Assembly (NCBI GenBank): GCA_934728255.1
Contig: CAKVEC010000012.1
Location: 1-49,605, forward strand
DNA from: an uncultured Bacteroidales bacterium
GTDB taxonomy: Bacteria > Bacteroidota > Bacteroidia > Bacteroidales > Paludibacteraceae
Direction of reading: 5' to 3'
Length of the DNA stretch: 49,605 nucleotides
The first letter of the stretch is position 1. Each line of letters starts with the position of its first letter. Shown here piece by piece: positions 34,465 to 42,810 of this stretch. A program made the translations under genes and the position numbers. The notes under the pieces were generated by a model. The model was not told where the DNA came from, did no database searches, and saw only the letters and a program-made list of their open reading frames with translations.

Positions 34465-35353
34465 CCTGTTTTTGTATGTAGTGCGGGTAGCAGATGAGTG
34501 CTGTTAGCACGAGCAGGATACTGAGAATGCCGAGCCACAGCGTGGAGGAAGTGCCGATGGAATCGATAGAATCCGGGTCTAAAGAGTAGTTGTAGGTGAT
34601 ATAATAGGAGAGTACGGCAACGGCATTGTTGGTAAAGTGCATGAGCATTGGTACCCATAGGCTTCCCGTCCACGCCAGCATATAGCCGAACATAGCCCCC
34701 ATCAGCATACGAGGCACAAAGCCATAGAACTGGAAATGGACAAACGAAAAAATAATGGCGGTTGCCCAAATACCGATTTTTGTTCGTACAGAAAGAGACT
34801 TTGTGGAGGTAAAGGCGCCGTTGGAATCGGGTGAATTGGCAAAAAAAGACTGAATAGTGCCACGGAACGTCAGCTCTTCGGACATAGCGGGCAAAAGTGC
34901 CATCAGACCGACATTAATCAGCAATCCTCCGATGCCATTCACTTGCAGAAACTGCTCGGTCAGTTGGTTCGCCGCATCTTCCTGACTGCGCATCAGGGCT
35001 TCGAGCGGTTCGAGGAAAGCGGGTAGGGTGAGTTGTTGGTTAAGATAACTGAGCAGGTTGATACCCGGTATGGCACAGAGCATGAGTACAACGGCAAAGA
35101 GCGCAGTCTGCCACGATATGCCTTGGTCGAGGTGCAGCCATTGCATCGGTTTCTCGCAGCAAAAAAACGCCATAAGCAATGGGGGGAGGAAGAATAATGC
35201 CAATGTTTGGAACAGTTGCAACCATTTGAGAGACGTAATAGATGTGTGGTCGGGGAATAATGCCCATGCACCGATTGCCATAAGGGTCAGAACGCCCATG
35301 AGAGCGAGCCATACGATAAGGCGAATAAGGGTGGAAGTATTCTTTTTATTCAT
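34454..35353 (-). CDS. CPBP family intramembrane glutamic endopeptidase
   Basis: 299 residues with about eight hydrophobic helices. Catalytic motifs in order: SEELTFRGTIQSFF (E-E-x-x-x-R), FSFVHFQFYGF (F-x-x-x-H), MHFTNNAVAVL (H-x-x-x-N/B). The family is related to Rce1 CAAX proteases; bacterial members sometimes process or protect against peptides. Located between the convergent chromate gene and a TTTCTACGTC element at its 5' side. Target unknown. Confidence 0.88.
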   Translation of the reverse strand: MNKKNTSTLIRLIVWLALMGVLTLMAIGAWALFPDHTSITSLKWLQLFQTLALFFLPPLLMAFFCCEKPMQWLHLDQGISWQTALFAVVLMLCAIPGINLLSYLNQQLTLPAFLEPLEALMRSQEDAANQLTEQFLQVNGIGGLLINVGLMALLPAMSEELTFRGTIQSFFANSPDSNGAFTSTKSLSVRTKIGIWATAIIFSFVHFQFYGFVPRMLMGAMFGYMLAWTGSLWVPMLMHFTNNAVAVLSYYITYNYSLDPDSIDSIGTSSTLWLGILSILLVLTALICYPHYIQKQANK

Positions 35354-35369
35354 TTTTTTATTGTATATT

Positions 35370-35446
35370 CTGTATAAAAAAGAGGCTTATGCACTGCTTA
35401 AAAGCCAATTCTTTCTACGTCCTTTCTACGTCTTTTCTACGTAATT
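35370..35446 (+). repeat. TTTCTACGTC element, copy 2 of 3
   Basis: 37-base arm (CTGTATAAAAAAGAGGCTTA at left, AAAAGCC at right) followed by the 40-base core at 35407-35446, identical to copy 1. On the minus strand GGCTT and AAGCC could pair in the arm, with TCTTTTTTAT after them, a terminator-like arrangement downstream of priA. Confidence 0.9.
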
Positions 35447-35494
35447 GCTATATTGATGTATAAGAGTGCATAAAAATTGCTTTTTATTGCATAA

Positions 35495-37690
35495 TCATAG
35501 CGGGTCGACATCGGGTAGGATGGTGGTGCCTTTGCAGTCAGGAAGAGTGAGTGTATAGCGGATCTGCTCCATTAGGAGCGATTTGGCACGATCGATATTG
35601 GCACCTACTTCTATCTTCAACCGTATTTCGCGGATATATTGGTTCTGCACACGGGCAACAGACGGAACAAGTACTCCGCTGACCCGATTGCCAAACACCT
35701 GCTGCAAACGAGTCTGCAACGTAGCGGAAGCACTCTCCAACCGATGCAAATCCCGATGGCGCAGTATGAGTACAATAAGCCGATGAAATGGTGGATAATT
35801 GAACATTTTCCGCTCTGCTACTTGGCTATCAAACAAACTCTGATAATTGTGGTGCAAGACATATTCCAATACAGGGTTTGCAGGATCAAAAGTCTGTATT
35901 ATCACTTCGCCCTGTTGTCCTTTGCGCCCTGCACGTCCCGCCACCTGCTCCAACATCTGGTATGCCCGCTCATAACTGCGGAAATCGGGCTGATTGAGCA
36001 GTTGGTCGGCATTCAGCACCGCCACAAGCGATACATCATCGAAATGCAGCCCTTTGCTTACCATTTGCGTGCCGATAAGTATGTCCACTTCGTGGCGCGA
36101 AAAGGCATTGATAATATCCTGGTAAGCCGTTTTATTGCGTGTGGTATCCAAGTCCATACGCAGAACCTTTGCTTCCGGAAAAAGTTTTTCCACCTCGTCC
36201 TCCAAACGCTCCGTACCGAAACCATGTACCCGCATCTCGCCACCACAAGATGGGCAGCGTTGCGGGATAGGAATGGAATAGCCGCAATAGTGGCACACAA
36301 GGCGTGCGGTGAGTTTGTGGTAAGTGAGTGGCACATCGCAATTCACGCACCGTGGTGGTTTCCCGCAGGCAACGCACTGCAACATAGGCGCATAGCCTCG
36401 GCGGTTTTGAAAGAGAATGACTTGCTTATGACGGGACAATTCCTCGCGTATCCGATCTACTAACGGGTCGGAGAAATGTCCGTACATCTCTTTGCGATGG
36501 TACTGACGTTGGAGGTCAATAAGGGTGATTTTCGGCAGTTGAAGACCGGCATACCGTTCCGAAAGGGAGACTAATCCGTATTTACCGATAGTAGCATTAT
36601 AGTATGAATCCACCGACGGAGTGGCAGAACCGAGCAACACCTTAGCCCCCACATAATGCGCCAATATGATAGCAGCGGAGCGGGCGTGGTAACGCGGAGC
36701 GGGTTCTGCCTGTTTGTACGACGACTCGTGCTCCTCGTCTATAATGACCAAACCGAGGTTTCGCAACGGAAGAAAGATGGCAGAACGCGCACCGATAACG
36801 AGGTAAGGCTTCTTTGCACTGCGGACAGAGTGGTATATCTCCACCCGTTCCGCATCGGAAAAGCGCGAATGATAGACCATCAGGCTATCGCCGAACACAA
36901 GGCGCAGGCGGTCGGTGAGTTGTGTGGTGAGGGCTATTTCGGGGACAAGATACAGCACATTTCTGCCTTGCTCGAGTTGCTCCTGTATGAGGCGGATATA
37001 GACTTCCGTTTTCCCCGAGGAGGTAACTCCATGCAGCAGACAGACCTCGTGTTTCTGCCACGCAAGATGTATTTCGTCTGCGGCTTTTTGCTGGGCGGGG
37101 GATAGTGGGTGTGCCGGTTCAATAATCCCGGTATAGGGCGCAATACGGCTTATATTTTGTTCGCATTCATCGAGAATTTTGCGTTCCACTAAAGCACGTA
37201 CGACGGCAGTGGATTCGCCTGATTCTTCTATGAGTACCCGTTTCTCTATCAGAGGCGATGTGGCAGACAATCGCAAGTACGTTTCCAATACGTGTAATTG
37301 CTTGGGTGCACGGTGGAGCAGCAGGCGCGTATGCTCTATGTTTACCGAAGAATGTAATGCCAGATAAGTGGCGGTGCGGGCTGTATAGTTGTCGTCAATG
37401 ATACCCGCAGGCAGAGCGGCAGCCAGCACCTCGCCGAGAGTGCAGAGATAATAGCCTGCTATCCAACGCCAAAGAAAGAGTTGGTCGGTGGTAACAACGG
37501 GCGATTCGTCCAATACGCAGAGTATATCGCGGAGTTGGATACCCTCTTTTACCGATCCGGTATGATTTCCCGAGACAATACCAGTCAACGATTTGCGCCC
37601 GAGTGGGACTAAAACACGCATGCCCGCAGAGGGGCATGGTATGGAATCAGGTACGCTGTAGGTATATACATCACTGATTGCCAGGGGCAA
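35495..37690 (-). CDS. priA: Primosomal replication-restart helicase PriA
   Basis: 731 residues counted from TTG at 37690. Helicase motifs: LLHGVTSSGKTEVYI (Walker A), IIDEEHESSYKQ (DEEH), GSATPSVDSY, FQNRRGYAP, and four Cys pairs of the zinc domain (CVACGKPPRCVNC, CHYC, CPSC). C-terminal helicase lobe IGTQMVSKGLHFDDV and QVAGRAGRKGQQGEV. The conserved first strand of PriA (D-V-I-L-P-L before the YTYSVP motif) is encoded upstream of this TTG, but the only codons there are ATA, ACG and others; see findings. PriA reloads the replisome at stalled forks. Confidence 0.93.
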   Translation of the reverse strand: MPLAISDVYTYSVPDSIPCPSAGMRVLVPLGRKSLTGIVSGNHTGSVKEGIQLRDILCVLDESPVVTTDQLFLWRWIAGYYLCTLGEVLAAALPAGIIDDNYTARTATYLALHSSVNIEHTRLLLHRAPKQLHVLETYLRLSATSPLIEKRVLIEESGESTAVVRALVERKILDECEQNISRIAPYTGIIEPAHPLSPAQQKAADEIHLAWQKHEVCLLHGVTSSGKTEVYIRLIQEQLEQGRNVLYLVPEIALTTQLTDRLRLVFGDSLMVYHSRFSDAERVEIYHSVRSAKKPYLVIGARSAIFLPLRNLGLVIIDEEHESSYKQAEPAPRYHARSAAIILAHYVGAKVLLGSATPSVDSYYNATIGKYGLVSLSERYAGLQLPKITLIDLQRQYHRKEMYGHFSDPLVDRIREELSRHKQVILFQNRRGYAPMLQCVACGKPPRCVNCDVPLTYHKLTARLVCHYCGYSIPIPQRCPSCGGEMRVHGFGTERLEDEVEKLFPEAKVLRMDLDTTRNKTAYQDIINAFSRHEVDILIGTQMVSKGLHFDDVSLVAVLNADQLLNQPDFRSYERAYQMLEQVAGRAGRKGQQGEVIIQTFDPANPVLEYVLHHNYQSLFDSQVAERKMFNYPPFHRLIVLILRHRDLHRLESASATLQTRLQQVFGNRVSGVLVPSVARVQNQYIREIRLKIEVGANIDRAKSLLMEQIRYTLTLPDCKGTTILPDVDPL

Positions 37691-37815
37691 TATGACATCT
37701 ATCGTTGCCGTTGTGGGATAGGAACGTTAATTATTTGTTGGAACATATAATTAACCATAAATCAACCATTAATTTCCACTATGGAATCACCGATTATCTT
37801 CGATTTCAACGGGAT

Positions 37816-38412
37816 TTATTGTTCTTTATGCTCGTTGGCTATGGCTTTTTCGTAGCAGGCACGGCAGAGCGGTTCGTAGGAGTCAGTTTCGCCGAGAAGA
37901 ACACGTTTGTCGGAAGATACAAGTCGGTGACTCACGTATGCCAAATCGCCGCAATGGACGCAGATGGCGTGGGTCTTATATACATCGTCGGCTATCGCCA
38001 TAAGGGCGGGCATAGGTCCGAAAGGTATGCCTTTGAAGTCCATATCCAACCCCGCCACAATCACACGTATGCCGCGTGCTGCCAGTTGATTGCATACATC
38101 TACGATACCCATATCGAAGAATTGTGCCTCGTCAATCCCCACAACATCTATGTCATCGGCAAGAAGCAGGATATTCTGGCTGGAATCCACGGGGGTGGAC
38201 TGAATCACATTATGGTCGTGGCTTACTACATCTTCCTCCGAGTAGCGCACATCGATAGCGGGCTTGAAGATTTCCACTTTCTGTTTGGCAAACTTTGCCC
38301 GTTTCATACGGCGGATCAGTTCCTCGGTTTTACCCGAGAACATACTGCCGCATACCACTTCCACACTGCCGCGGCGCTGTGCAGGTCCCTTGATATCTCT
38401 TTCCGAAAACAT
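37816..38412 (-). CDS. tdk: Thymidine kinase (type II)
   Basis: 198 residues. P-loop CGSMFSGKTEELIRR, VGIDEAQFFD, AGLDMDFKGIPFGPM and a zinc site of Cys pairs (CVHCGD, CRAC). Salvages thymidine to dTMP. Length and motif order are as in the TK1 family. It follows recJ by 21 bases; both belong to a minus-strand nucleic-acid run from nfeD to priA. Confidence 0.94.
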   Translation of the reverse strand: MFSERDIKGPAQRRGSVEVVCGSMFSGKTEELIRRMKRAKFAKQKVEIFKPAIDVRYSEEDVVSHDHNVIQSTPVDSSQNILLLADDIDVVGIDEAQFFDMGIVDVCNQLAARGIRVIVAGLDMDFKGIPFGPMPALMAIADDVYKTHAICVHCGDLAYVSHRLVSSDKRVLLGETDSYEPLCRACYEKAIANEHKEQ

Positions 38413-38433
38413 TGTATTATAGTTGATAATCTG

Positions 38434-40152
38434 TTAGTTATTCAAGTGTATATCCACTGCCATCATCTGAATGGTGGTGTGGTGATTGAAGGTGTTCTCC
38501 TCCAAGTGGTAGCATATGTCCGCACTATTGCCGTTCTGCAGGTGCAGGGCTTTGTCGCCTTGTCCGAAGGCAATGCCTGCGATAGCCGCTGTGCGGTCGG
38601 TTACATCCAGATGCAGGTGCGCTCCCTGTTGTCCGACACGGCGTGTACCATGATTATTAATCAGATTGCGGGTTACAAAAGTCGGACGCGGGTTACCCGG
38701 TCCGAAAGGCTCCAAATGGCGCAGGATATTGAAGAACTGCGGGGTAATGTCGTCCAACCGTATCTCTGCTTCGATGTTGATGGCAGGTTGCATCTGCTCG
38801 GGTGTGATATGTGCCGAGACATATTCTTCAAAACGCTGCTTAAAGGCGGGGAGATTTTCCTCGAGCATACTCAATCCCGCAGCGAACTTATGCCCGCCGA
38901 AATTGGTCAGCAGGTCGCGGCAGGAGTCAATAGCCGTATATATATCAAAGTCGCTTACCGACCGTGCAGAGCCGGATATTATGCCATTCTCGCCGGCGGT
39001 AAGCACTATCGTAGGGCGGTAATACTGCTCTGTCAGGCGGGAAGCGGCGATACCGACCACGCCTTTGTGCCACGTGGGCGAGAAAACCACCGTTGTATGC
39101 TTTCGGTCATTGTCCGGGTCAGCAGATAGCATTTGCAGGGCTTCTTCGGTGGTCTTACTGTCATAGTCTTTGCGCTCGGTGTTGTAGGTATTAATGTTTT
39201 GCGCTTGCTGCTGTGCAAAAGCGAGGTCGTCTGTGATAAGCAATCGCACCGCTTCTGCCCCCGATTGGATACGCCCGCACGCATTGATACGCGGACCGAT
39301 CTTATAAACAAGGTCGGATATATTGATTGTCTTGTCTGCAATGCCCGCCACCTGCATGATAGCGTACACGCCTACCGGCGGACGTTTGTTCAGTTGCCGC
39401 AAGCCATAGTAAGCCAGTACTCTGTTTTCGCCTGTAATCGGCACAATATCAGAGGCTATCGACATTGCCAACAGTGGCAGCAACGTGTAGGCTTGTTCTT
39501 CCGAGATATGGTGTTGGTGCATATAGGCCTGCACCAACTTGAAGCCTACTCCGCAGCCGCTCAGTTCTTTGTAGGGGTAACCGCAATCGGCACGTTTCAT
39601 ATTCAGCACTGCTATGGCTTGAGGCAGTTGGTCACCGGGTGTATGGTGGTCGCAGATGATAAAATCGATACCGCGCGTACGGGCATATTCCACCTTTTCC
39701 ACAGCCTTGATACCGCAGTCGAGAGCGATAATCAGCGTGCAGCCATCAGCCTGTGCAGTATCAATACCTTTGTAGGATATACCATATCCTTCGGTGTAGC
39801 GGTCGGGGATATAGAAAGTCAGGTCGTCGGTTTGGGTGCGCAGGAAGGTGTACATCAATGCCACCGCTGTGGTGCCGTCCACGTCGTAGTCGCCATAGAC
39901 CATGATCCGCTCGTGGTCTGAGATGGCTTTAGAGAGTCGCTCCACGGCTTTGTCCATATCGCGCATCAGGAACGGGTCGTGCAACTGCGAGAGCGATGGG
40001 CGTACAAAAGCGCGTGCCTCGTCTGCTGTAGATATACCCCTATCGATCAGCAACTGTGCAGAGAGCGGACTGATATTCAGTTCGCGTGCAAGCGACTCGC
40101 AGAGGGCTTTTTGTTCCTCATCCAATGTGTGTATGTTCCAATGCGGTGTCAT
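38434..40152 (-). CDS. recJ: Single-stranded-DNA-specific exonuclease RecJ
   Basis: 572 residues. DHH motifs in order: VYGDYDVDGTTAVALMY (motif I), LIIALDCGIKA, IICDHHTPGDQLP (DHH), ELSGCGVGFKL, then the DHHA1 domain with GINACGR in the form GPRINACGRIQSG, SARSVSDFDIYTAI and GGHKFAAGLSM. It degrades ssDNA 5' to 3' in recombination and mismatch repair. Length is normal. 10 bases downstream of the omega-amidase gene. Confidence 0.95.
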   Translation of the reverse strand: MTPHWNIHTLDEEQKALCESLARELNISPLSAQLLIDRGISTADEARAFVRPSLSQLHDPFLMRDMDKAVERLSKAISDHERIMVYGDYDVDGTTAVALMYTFLRTQTDDLTFYIPDRYTEGYGISYKGIDTAQADGCTLIIALDCGIKAVEKVEYARTRGIDFIICDHHTPGDQLPQAIAVLNMKRADCGYPYKELSGCGVGFKLVQAYMHQHHISEEQAYTLLPLLAMSIASDIVPITGENRVLAYYGLRQLNKRPPVGVYAIMQVAGIADKTINISDLVYKIGPRINACGRIQSGAEAVRLLITDDLAFAQQQAQNINTYNTERKDYDSKTTEEALQMLSADPDNDRKHTTVVFSPTWHKGVVGIAASRLTEQYYRPTIVLTAGENGIISGSARSVSDFDIYTAIDSCRDLLTNFGGHKFAAGLSMLEENLPAFKQRFEEYVSAHITPEQMQPAINIEAEIRLDDITPQFFNILRHLEPFGPGNPRPTFVTRNLINNHGTRRVGQQGAHLHLDVTDRTAAIAGIAFGQGDKALHLQNGNSADICYHLEENTFNHHTTIQMMAVDIHLNN

Positions 40153-40162
40153 CTACTGACAT

Positions 40163-40945
40163 TTACAAATTTACAAATTCGAACTTGTCGGCATCCTGCC
40201 ATAGGGGCAGTACTTCGCGGTAGTGGTGCAGTTGCTCGATGTCGAAGTCTGCAATCTTTGTTCCCTCTTCATTGTCCTCGAAATGCACTATCGGCAGCAA
40301 GCGGGTGTCGTAGGCTACGGAATGGCCATTGTAGTGCAAGCCGAGTCCGTCGTCGCCCACGGTATTCACGCCGCATATATAGCACTGGTTTTCCACAGCC
40401 CGTGCCGGTAACAGGGCGTCCCAATACTGGATACGTATCTGCGGCCAGTTGGCAACAACGAGCAGTACATCGTAGTCATGTCCCGTGGTGTTGCGCGCCC
40501 AGACAGGAAAACGCAAGTCGTAGCACACCAGCAAACGGAATTTGATGCCCTTGTATTCCACAACCGGTGCATCGCTTCCGGGGGAGAAAAAGGCAGCCTC
40601 ACCACCGTGGGCATAGAGGTGTTTTTTATCGATGAATGCGGGCTTTTTTGCAGGTCGGATAAAGAAGCCTCGGTTGTATAAACACCCGTCTTCTCGGCAG
40701 ATAAAAGACCCTCCTATCGCCAAATCATACGTATCGGCACAATGCTGCAAACGTAGCATCGTCTCGCCATTGGCGGATTCCGCCAAGTCGGGGCGGTCGG
40801 TACAAAAACCGGTAGTGAACATCTCCGGCAAAAGAGCCACGTCGGCTCGGTGAGCCAACGCGGCAAGACGCTGCTCGGTCAGGCGCAGGTTGGTCTGCTT
40901 GTCTGCCCAAGCAATGGGATATTGCAGGAGTGCTATTTTAATCAC
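40163..40945 (-). CDS. Nitrilase-superfamily omega-amidase
   Basis: 260 residues starting with GTG. Catalytic triad of the superfamily: Glu in VALLPEMFTTGF, Lys in FIDKKHLYAHGGE, Cys in LLVCYDLRFPVWAR. This pattern and length fit YafV/omega-amidase (removes the amide from 2-oxoglutaramate or 2-oxosuccinamate in methionine salvage and transamination clean-up). A carbon-nitrogen hydrolase of other specificity is possible. It starts one base after the floA stop. Confidence 0.88.
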   Translation of the reverse strand: MIKIALLQYPIAWADKQTNLRLTEQRLAALAHRADVALLPEMFTTGFCTDRPDLAESANGETMLRLQHCADTYDLAIGGSFICREDGCLYNRGFFIRPAKKPAFIDKKHLYAHGGEAAFFSPGSDAPVVEYKGIKFRLLVCYDLRFPVWARNTTGHDYDVLLVVANWPQIRIQYWDALLPARAVENQCYICGVNTVGDDGLGLHYNGHSVAYDTRLLPIVHFEDNEEGTKIADFDIEQLHHYREVLPLWQDADKFEFVNL

Positions 40946-41923
40946 TTATTTTTTCTTTCCTGTCTCTGCGGGTTTGCCGATAGCCTCGCGCATAGATGTG
41001 TCGGCTTGTATGTTCTGCATACGGTAATAGTCCATAATACCCAGATTACCATTGCGGAACGCTTCTGCCATGGCTTGCGGCACCAGGGCTTCCGCTTCTA
41101 TCACTTTCGCACGTGCTTCCTGCGCCTTGGCTTTCATCTCCTGTTCGTTGGCAATCGCCATAGCACGACGCTCTTCGGCTTTGGCTTGGGCGATGTTTTT
41201 ATCTGCCTCGGCTTGGTCCATTTGCAGTTGTGCGCCGATATTCTTGCCTACATCGATGTCTGCTATATCAATTGAGAGTATCTCGAATGCCGTACCGTCG
41301 TCCAATCCTTTGCTCAATACTAATTTGGAGATGCTGTCCGGGTTCTCCAATACCTGCTTGTGGCTTTCCGCCGAACCGATTGAACTGACAATACCCTCAC
41401 CGACACGCGCCAGCACAGTATCTTCACCTGCACCGCCGACCAACTGGTGGATGTTTGCACGTACCGTAACACGCGCTTTGGCTATCAACTGGATACCGTC
41501 TTTCGCCACTGCTGTTACGGGCGGAGTGTCAATTACCTTCGGATTCACCGACATCTGTACGGCTTCAAACACATCGCGTCCTGCAAGGTCGATAGCCGTG
41601 GCCATCTGGAAAGGCAACTGAATACCGGCTTTCGATGCAGAGACGAGTGCGTGCGTTACGCGCTCAATGTGTCCGCCTGCCAGGTAGTGTGCTTCCAGTC
41701 CGTCGCGCTTTACATCGGTCAAACCTGCTTTGTGTGCCTCAATCAGACAATTTACTATCCTTGTTGGCGGCACTTTACGAATACGCATCAGAAACAACTG
41801 CACCAACGATACGCGTACCCCGCTCACTTGGGCGTTCACCCAAAGCATGAAGGGCACATAATAGAAAAAGACAATCAAAAAGACGGCGATAATCGCCAAT
41901 AGTACAATCATTCCTGTTTCCAT
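40946..41923 (-). CDS. floA: Flotillin-like protein FloA
   Basis: 325 residues. One N-terminal hydrophobic helix, then a band-7/SPFH domain (ISLVQLFLMRIRKVP in the form VSLVQLFLMRIRKVPPTRI) and a long Ala/Glu coiled coil (DKNIAQAKAEERRAMAIANE), as in FloA. It marks functional membrane microdomains. The upstream gene is an NfeD-like protein, the usual partner. Length is typical of the FloA group. Confidence 0.93.
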   Translation of the reverse strand: METGMIVLLAIIAVFLIVFFYYVPFMLWVNAQVSGVRVSLVQLFLMRIRKVPPTRIVNCLIEAHKAGLTDVKRDGLEAHYLAGGHIERVTHALVSASKAGIQLPFQMATAIDLAGRDVFEAVQMSVNPKVIDTPPVTAVAKDGIQLIAKARVTVRANIHQLVGGAGEDTVLARVGEGIVSSIGSAESHKQVLENPDSISKLVLSKGLDDGTAFEILSIDIADIDVGKNIGAQLQMDQAEADKNIAQAKAEERRAMAIANEQEMKAKAQEARAKVIEAEALVPQAMAEAFRNGNLGIMDYYRMQNIQADTSMREAIGKPAETGKKK

Positions 41924-41960
41924 AATCGTGTGTTTTTTATTTGGTTTGACAATAGTTTTC

Positions 41961-42365
41961 TTACAACTGCGGTTTCCCTACATCTTCAGCATTGGCTGTC
42001 GCCTTTTCTTCGCGTTCTTTTTCACGCTCTGCGTCCATCTGCTTGGCATCACGTTCCAAGTTTTCTATCTTTTTGCCGGGTGAGGCGAGTTTCACTTGGG
42101 ACTCAATGGATGTATCCAATGCCATTTTCTGCAAAGCATGACTGCGGATAAAACCATATACCGCCAATGCTGAGGCTACAACAGCGGCAGCCAATGTGAT
42201 ATGTCCCGCCATGGCACCGATACGCAGATACGCCGCTGCCACTGCTCCGCCCAAACTTAAGAAGCCCGCTATGCCTGCTATGCCGAAACCGGGCAGCAGG
42301 AACAACTCCAGAAGCAGGAGAACGACTCCCGCTACTATCAAAATAACCACCAATGCAATGTTCAT
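41961..42365 (-). CDS. NfeD-like membrane protein without its OB domain
   Basis: 134 residues. Three hydrophobic helices (IALVVILIVAGVVLLLLELF, then FGIAGIAGFLSLGGAVAAAY and a third) and LDTSIESQVKLASPG, which in the family leads into an OB-fold domain. Here the sequence turns into a charged tail (DAKQMDAEREKEREEKATAN) and stops about 35 residues later, so the OB domain is missing. Partner of floA, 37 bases upstream of it. Function as a FloA partner is inferred from family and position. Confidence 0.8.
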   Translation of the reverse strand: MNIALVVILIVAGVVLLLLELFLLPGFGIAGIAGFLSLGGAVAAAYLRIGAMAGHITLAAAVVASALAVYGFIRSHALQKMALDTSIESQVKLASPGKKIENLERDAKQMDAEREKEREEKATANAEDVGKPQL

Positions 42366-42390
42366 AAGGTTAAGAGTTTTGTTTGCGCTG

Positions 42391-42422
42391 CAAAGTTACC
42401 CTAAATCTTTGATATATGCAAG
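42391..42422 (-). promoter_or_regulatory. Promoter for the nfeD-floA run
   Basis: On the minus strand CTTG (42419-42422), 20 bases, TAACTTTG (42391-42398). The NfeD-like gene starts at 42365. Confidence 0.72.
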
Positions 42423-42504
42423 TGCGGTTTCTTTTTTCCCAGGTAACCGCATCAAAACAAAATCGATCTCAATATGCAATTATGCAATATCTACAATGCA
42501 TAAA

Positions 42505-42580
42505 CTGTATAAAAACCGGCTTATCCTATAAAGAAAAGCCAATTCTTTCTACGTCCTTTCTACGTCTTTTCTACGTAATC
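42505..42580 (+). repeat. TTTCTACGTC element, copy 3 of 3
   Basis: 36-base arm (CTGTATAAAAACCGGCTTA at left, AAAGCC at right) and core at 42541-42580, differing from copies 1 and 2 at the last base. On the minus strand GGCTT and AAGCC in the arm could pair, followed by GGTTTTTAT. It lies between two divergent genes, so it cannot serve only as a terminator. Confidence 0.9.
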
Positions 42581-42753
42581 GCTATACGGAGGTATGGGGA
42601 TGCATATTCTGCATATTTTTTGGGGGGGATATTTGGATATTGTTTCTCTGTTTGCCCATATCTGCCTTTTTATTGGCATCCGATTTTGTTCTGAGTTTTG
42701 TCGGCTATTTATGCCGCTTGAGCGACAACTTTTTGCGGAATATAAGTTTGGAA

Positions 42754-42785
42754 CTTGTGTAAGTCGTAGTTTTTTTGTATCTTTG
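42754..42785 (+). promoter_or_regulatory. Promoter for holB
   Basis: CTTG (42754-42757), 20 bases, TATCTTTG (42778-42785). It lies inside a longer in-frame reading from 42775, supporting the ATG at 42811. Confidence 0.75.
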
Positions 42786-42810
42786 CAGGCTAAAAGCAGA
42801 AACGGTAAAA

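Larger units (their letters stand above)
42366..42810. other. 445-base gene-free stretch between nfeD and holB
   Basis: Holds the nfeD promoter, copy 3 of the TTTCTACGTC element, a run of six T and seven G (about 42619-42632) and the holB promoter. A 75-codon reading at 42594-42821 is not believable as a gene. No RNA gene was recognised. Confidence 0.7.

Noticed and set aside
37705..39129. A 474-codon reading frame opposite tdk and recJ
   Set aside because: It is the antisense shadow of two clear genes; its Cys/His-rich composition is typical of such shadows.
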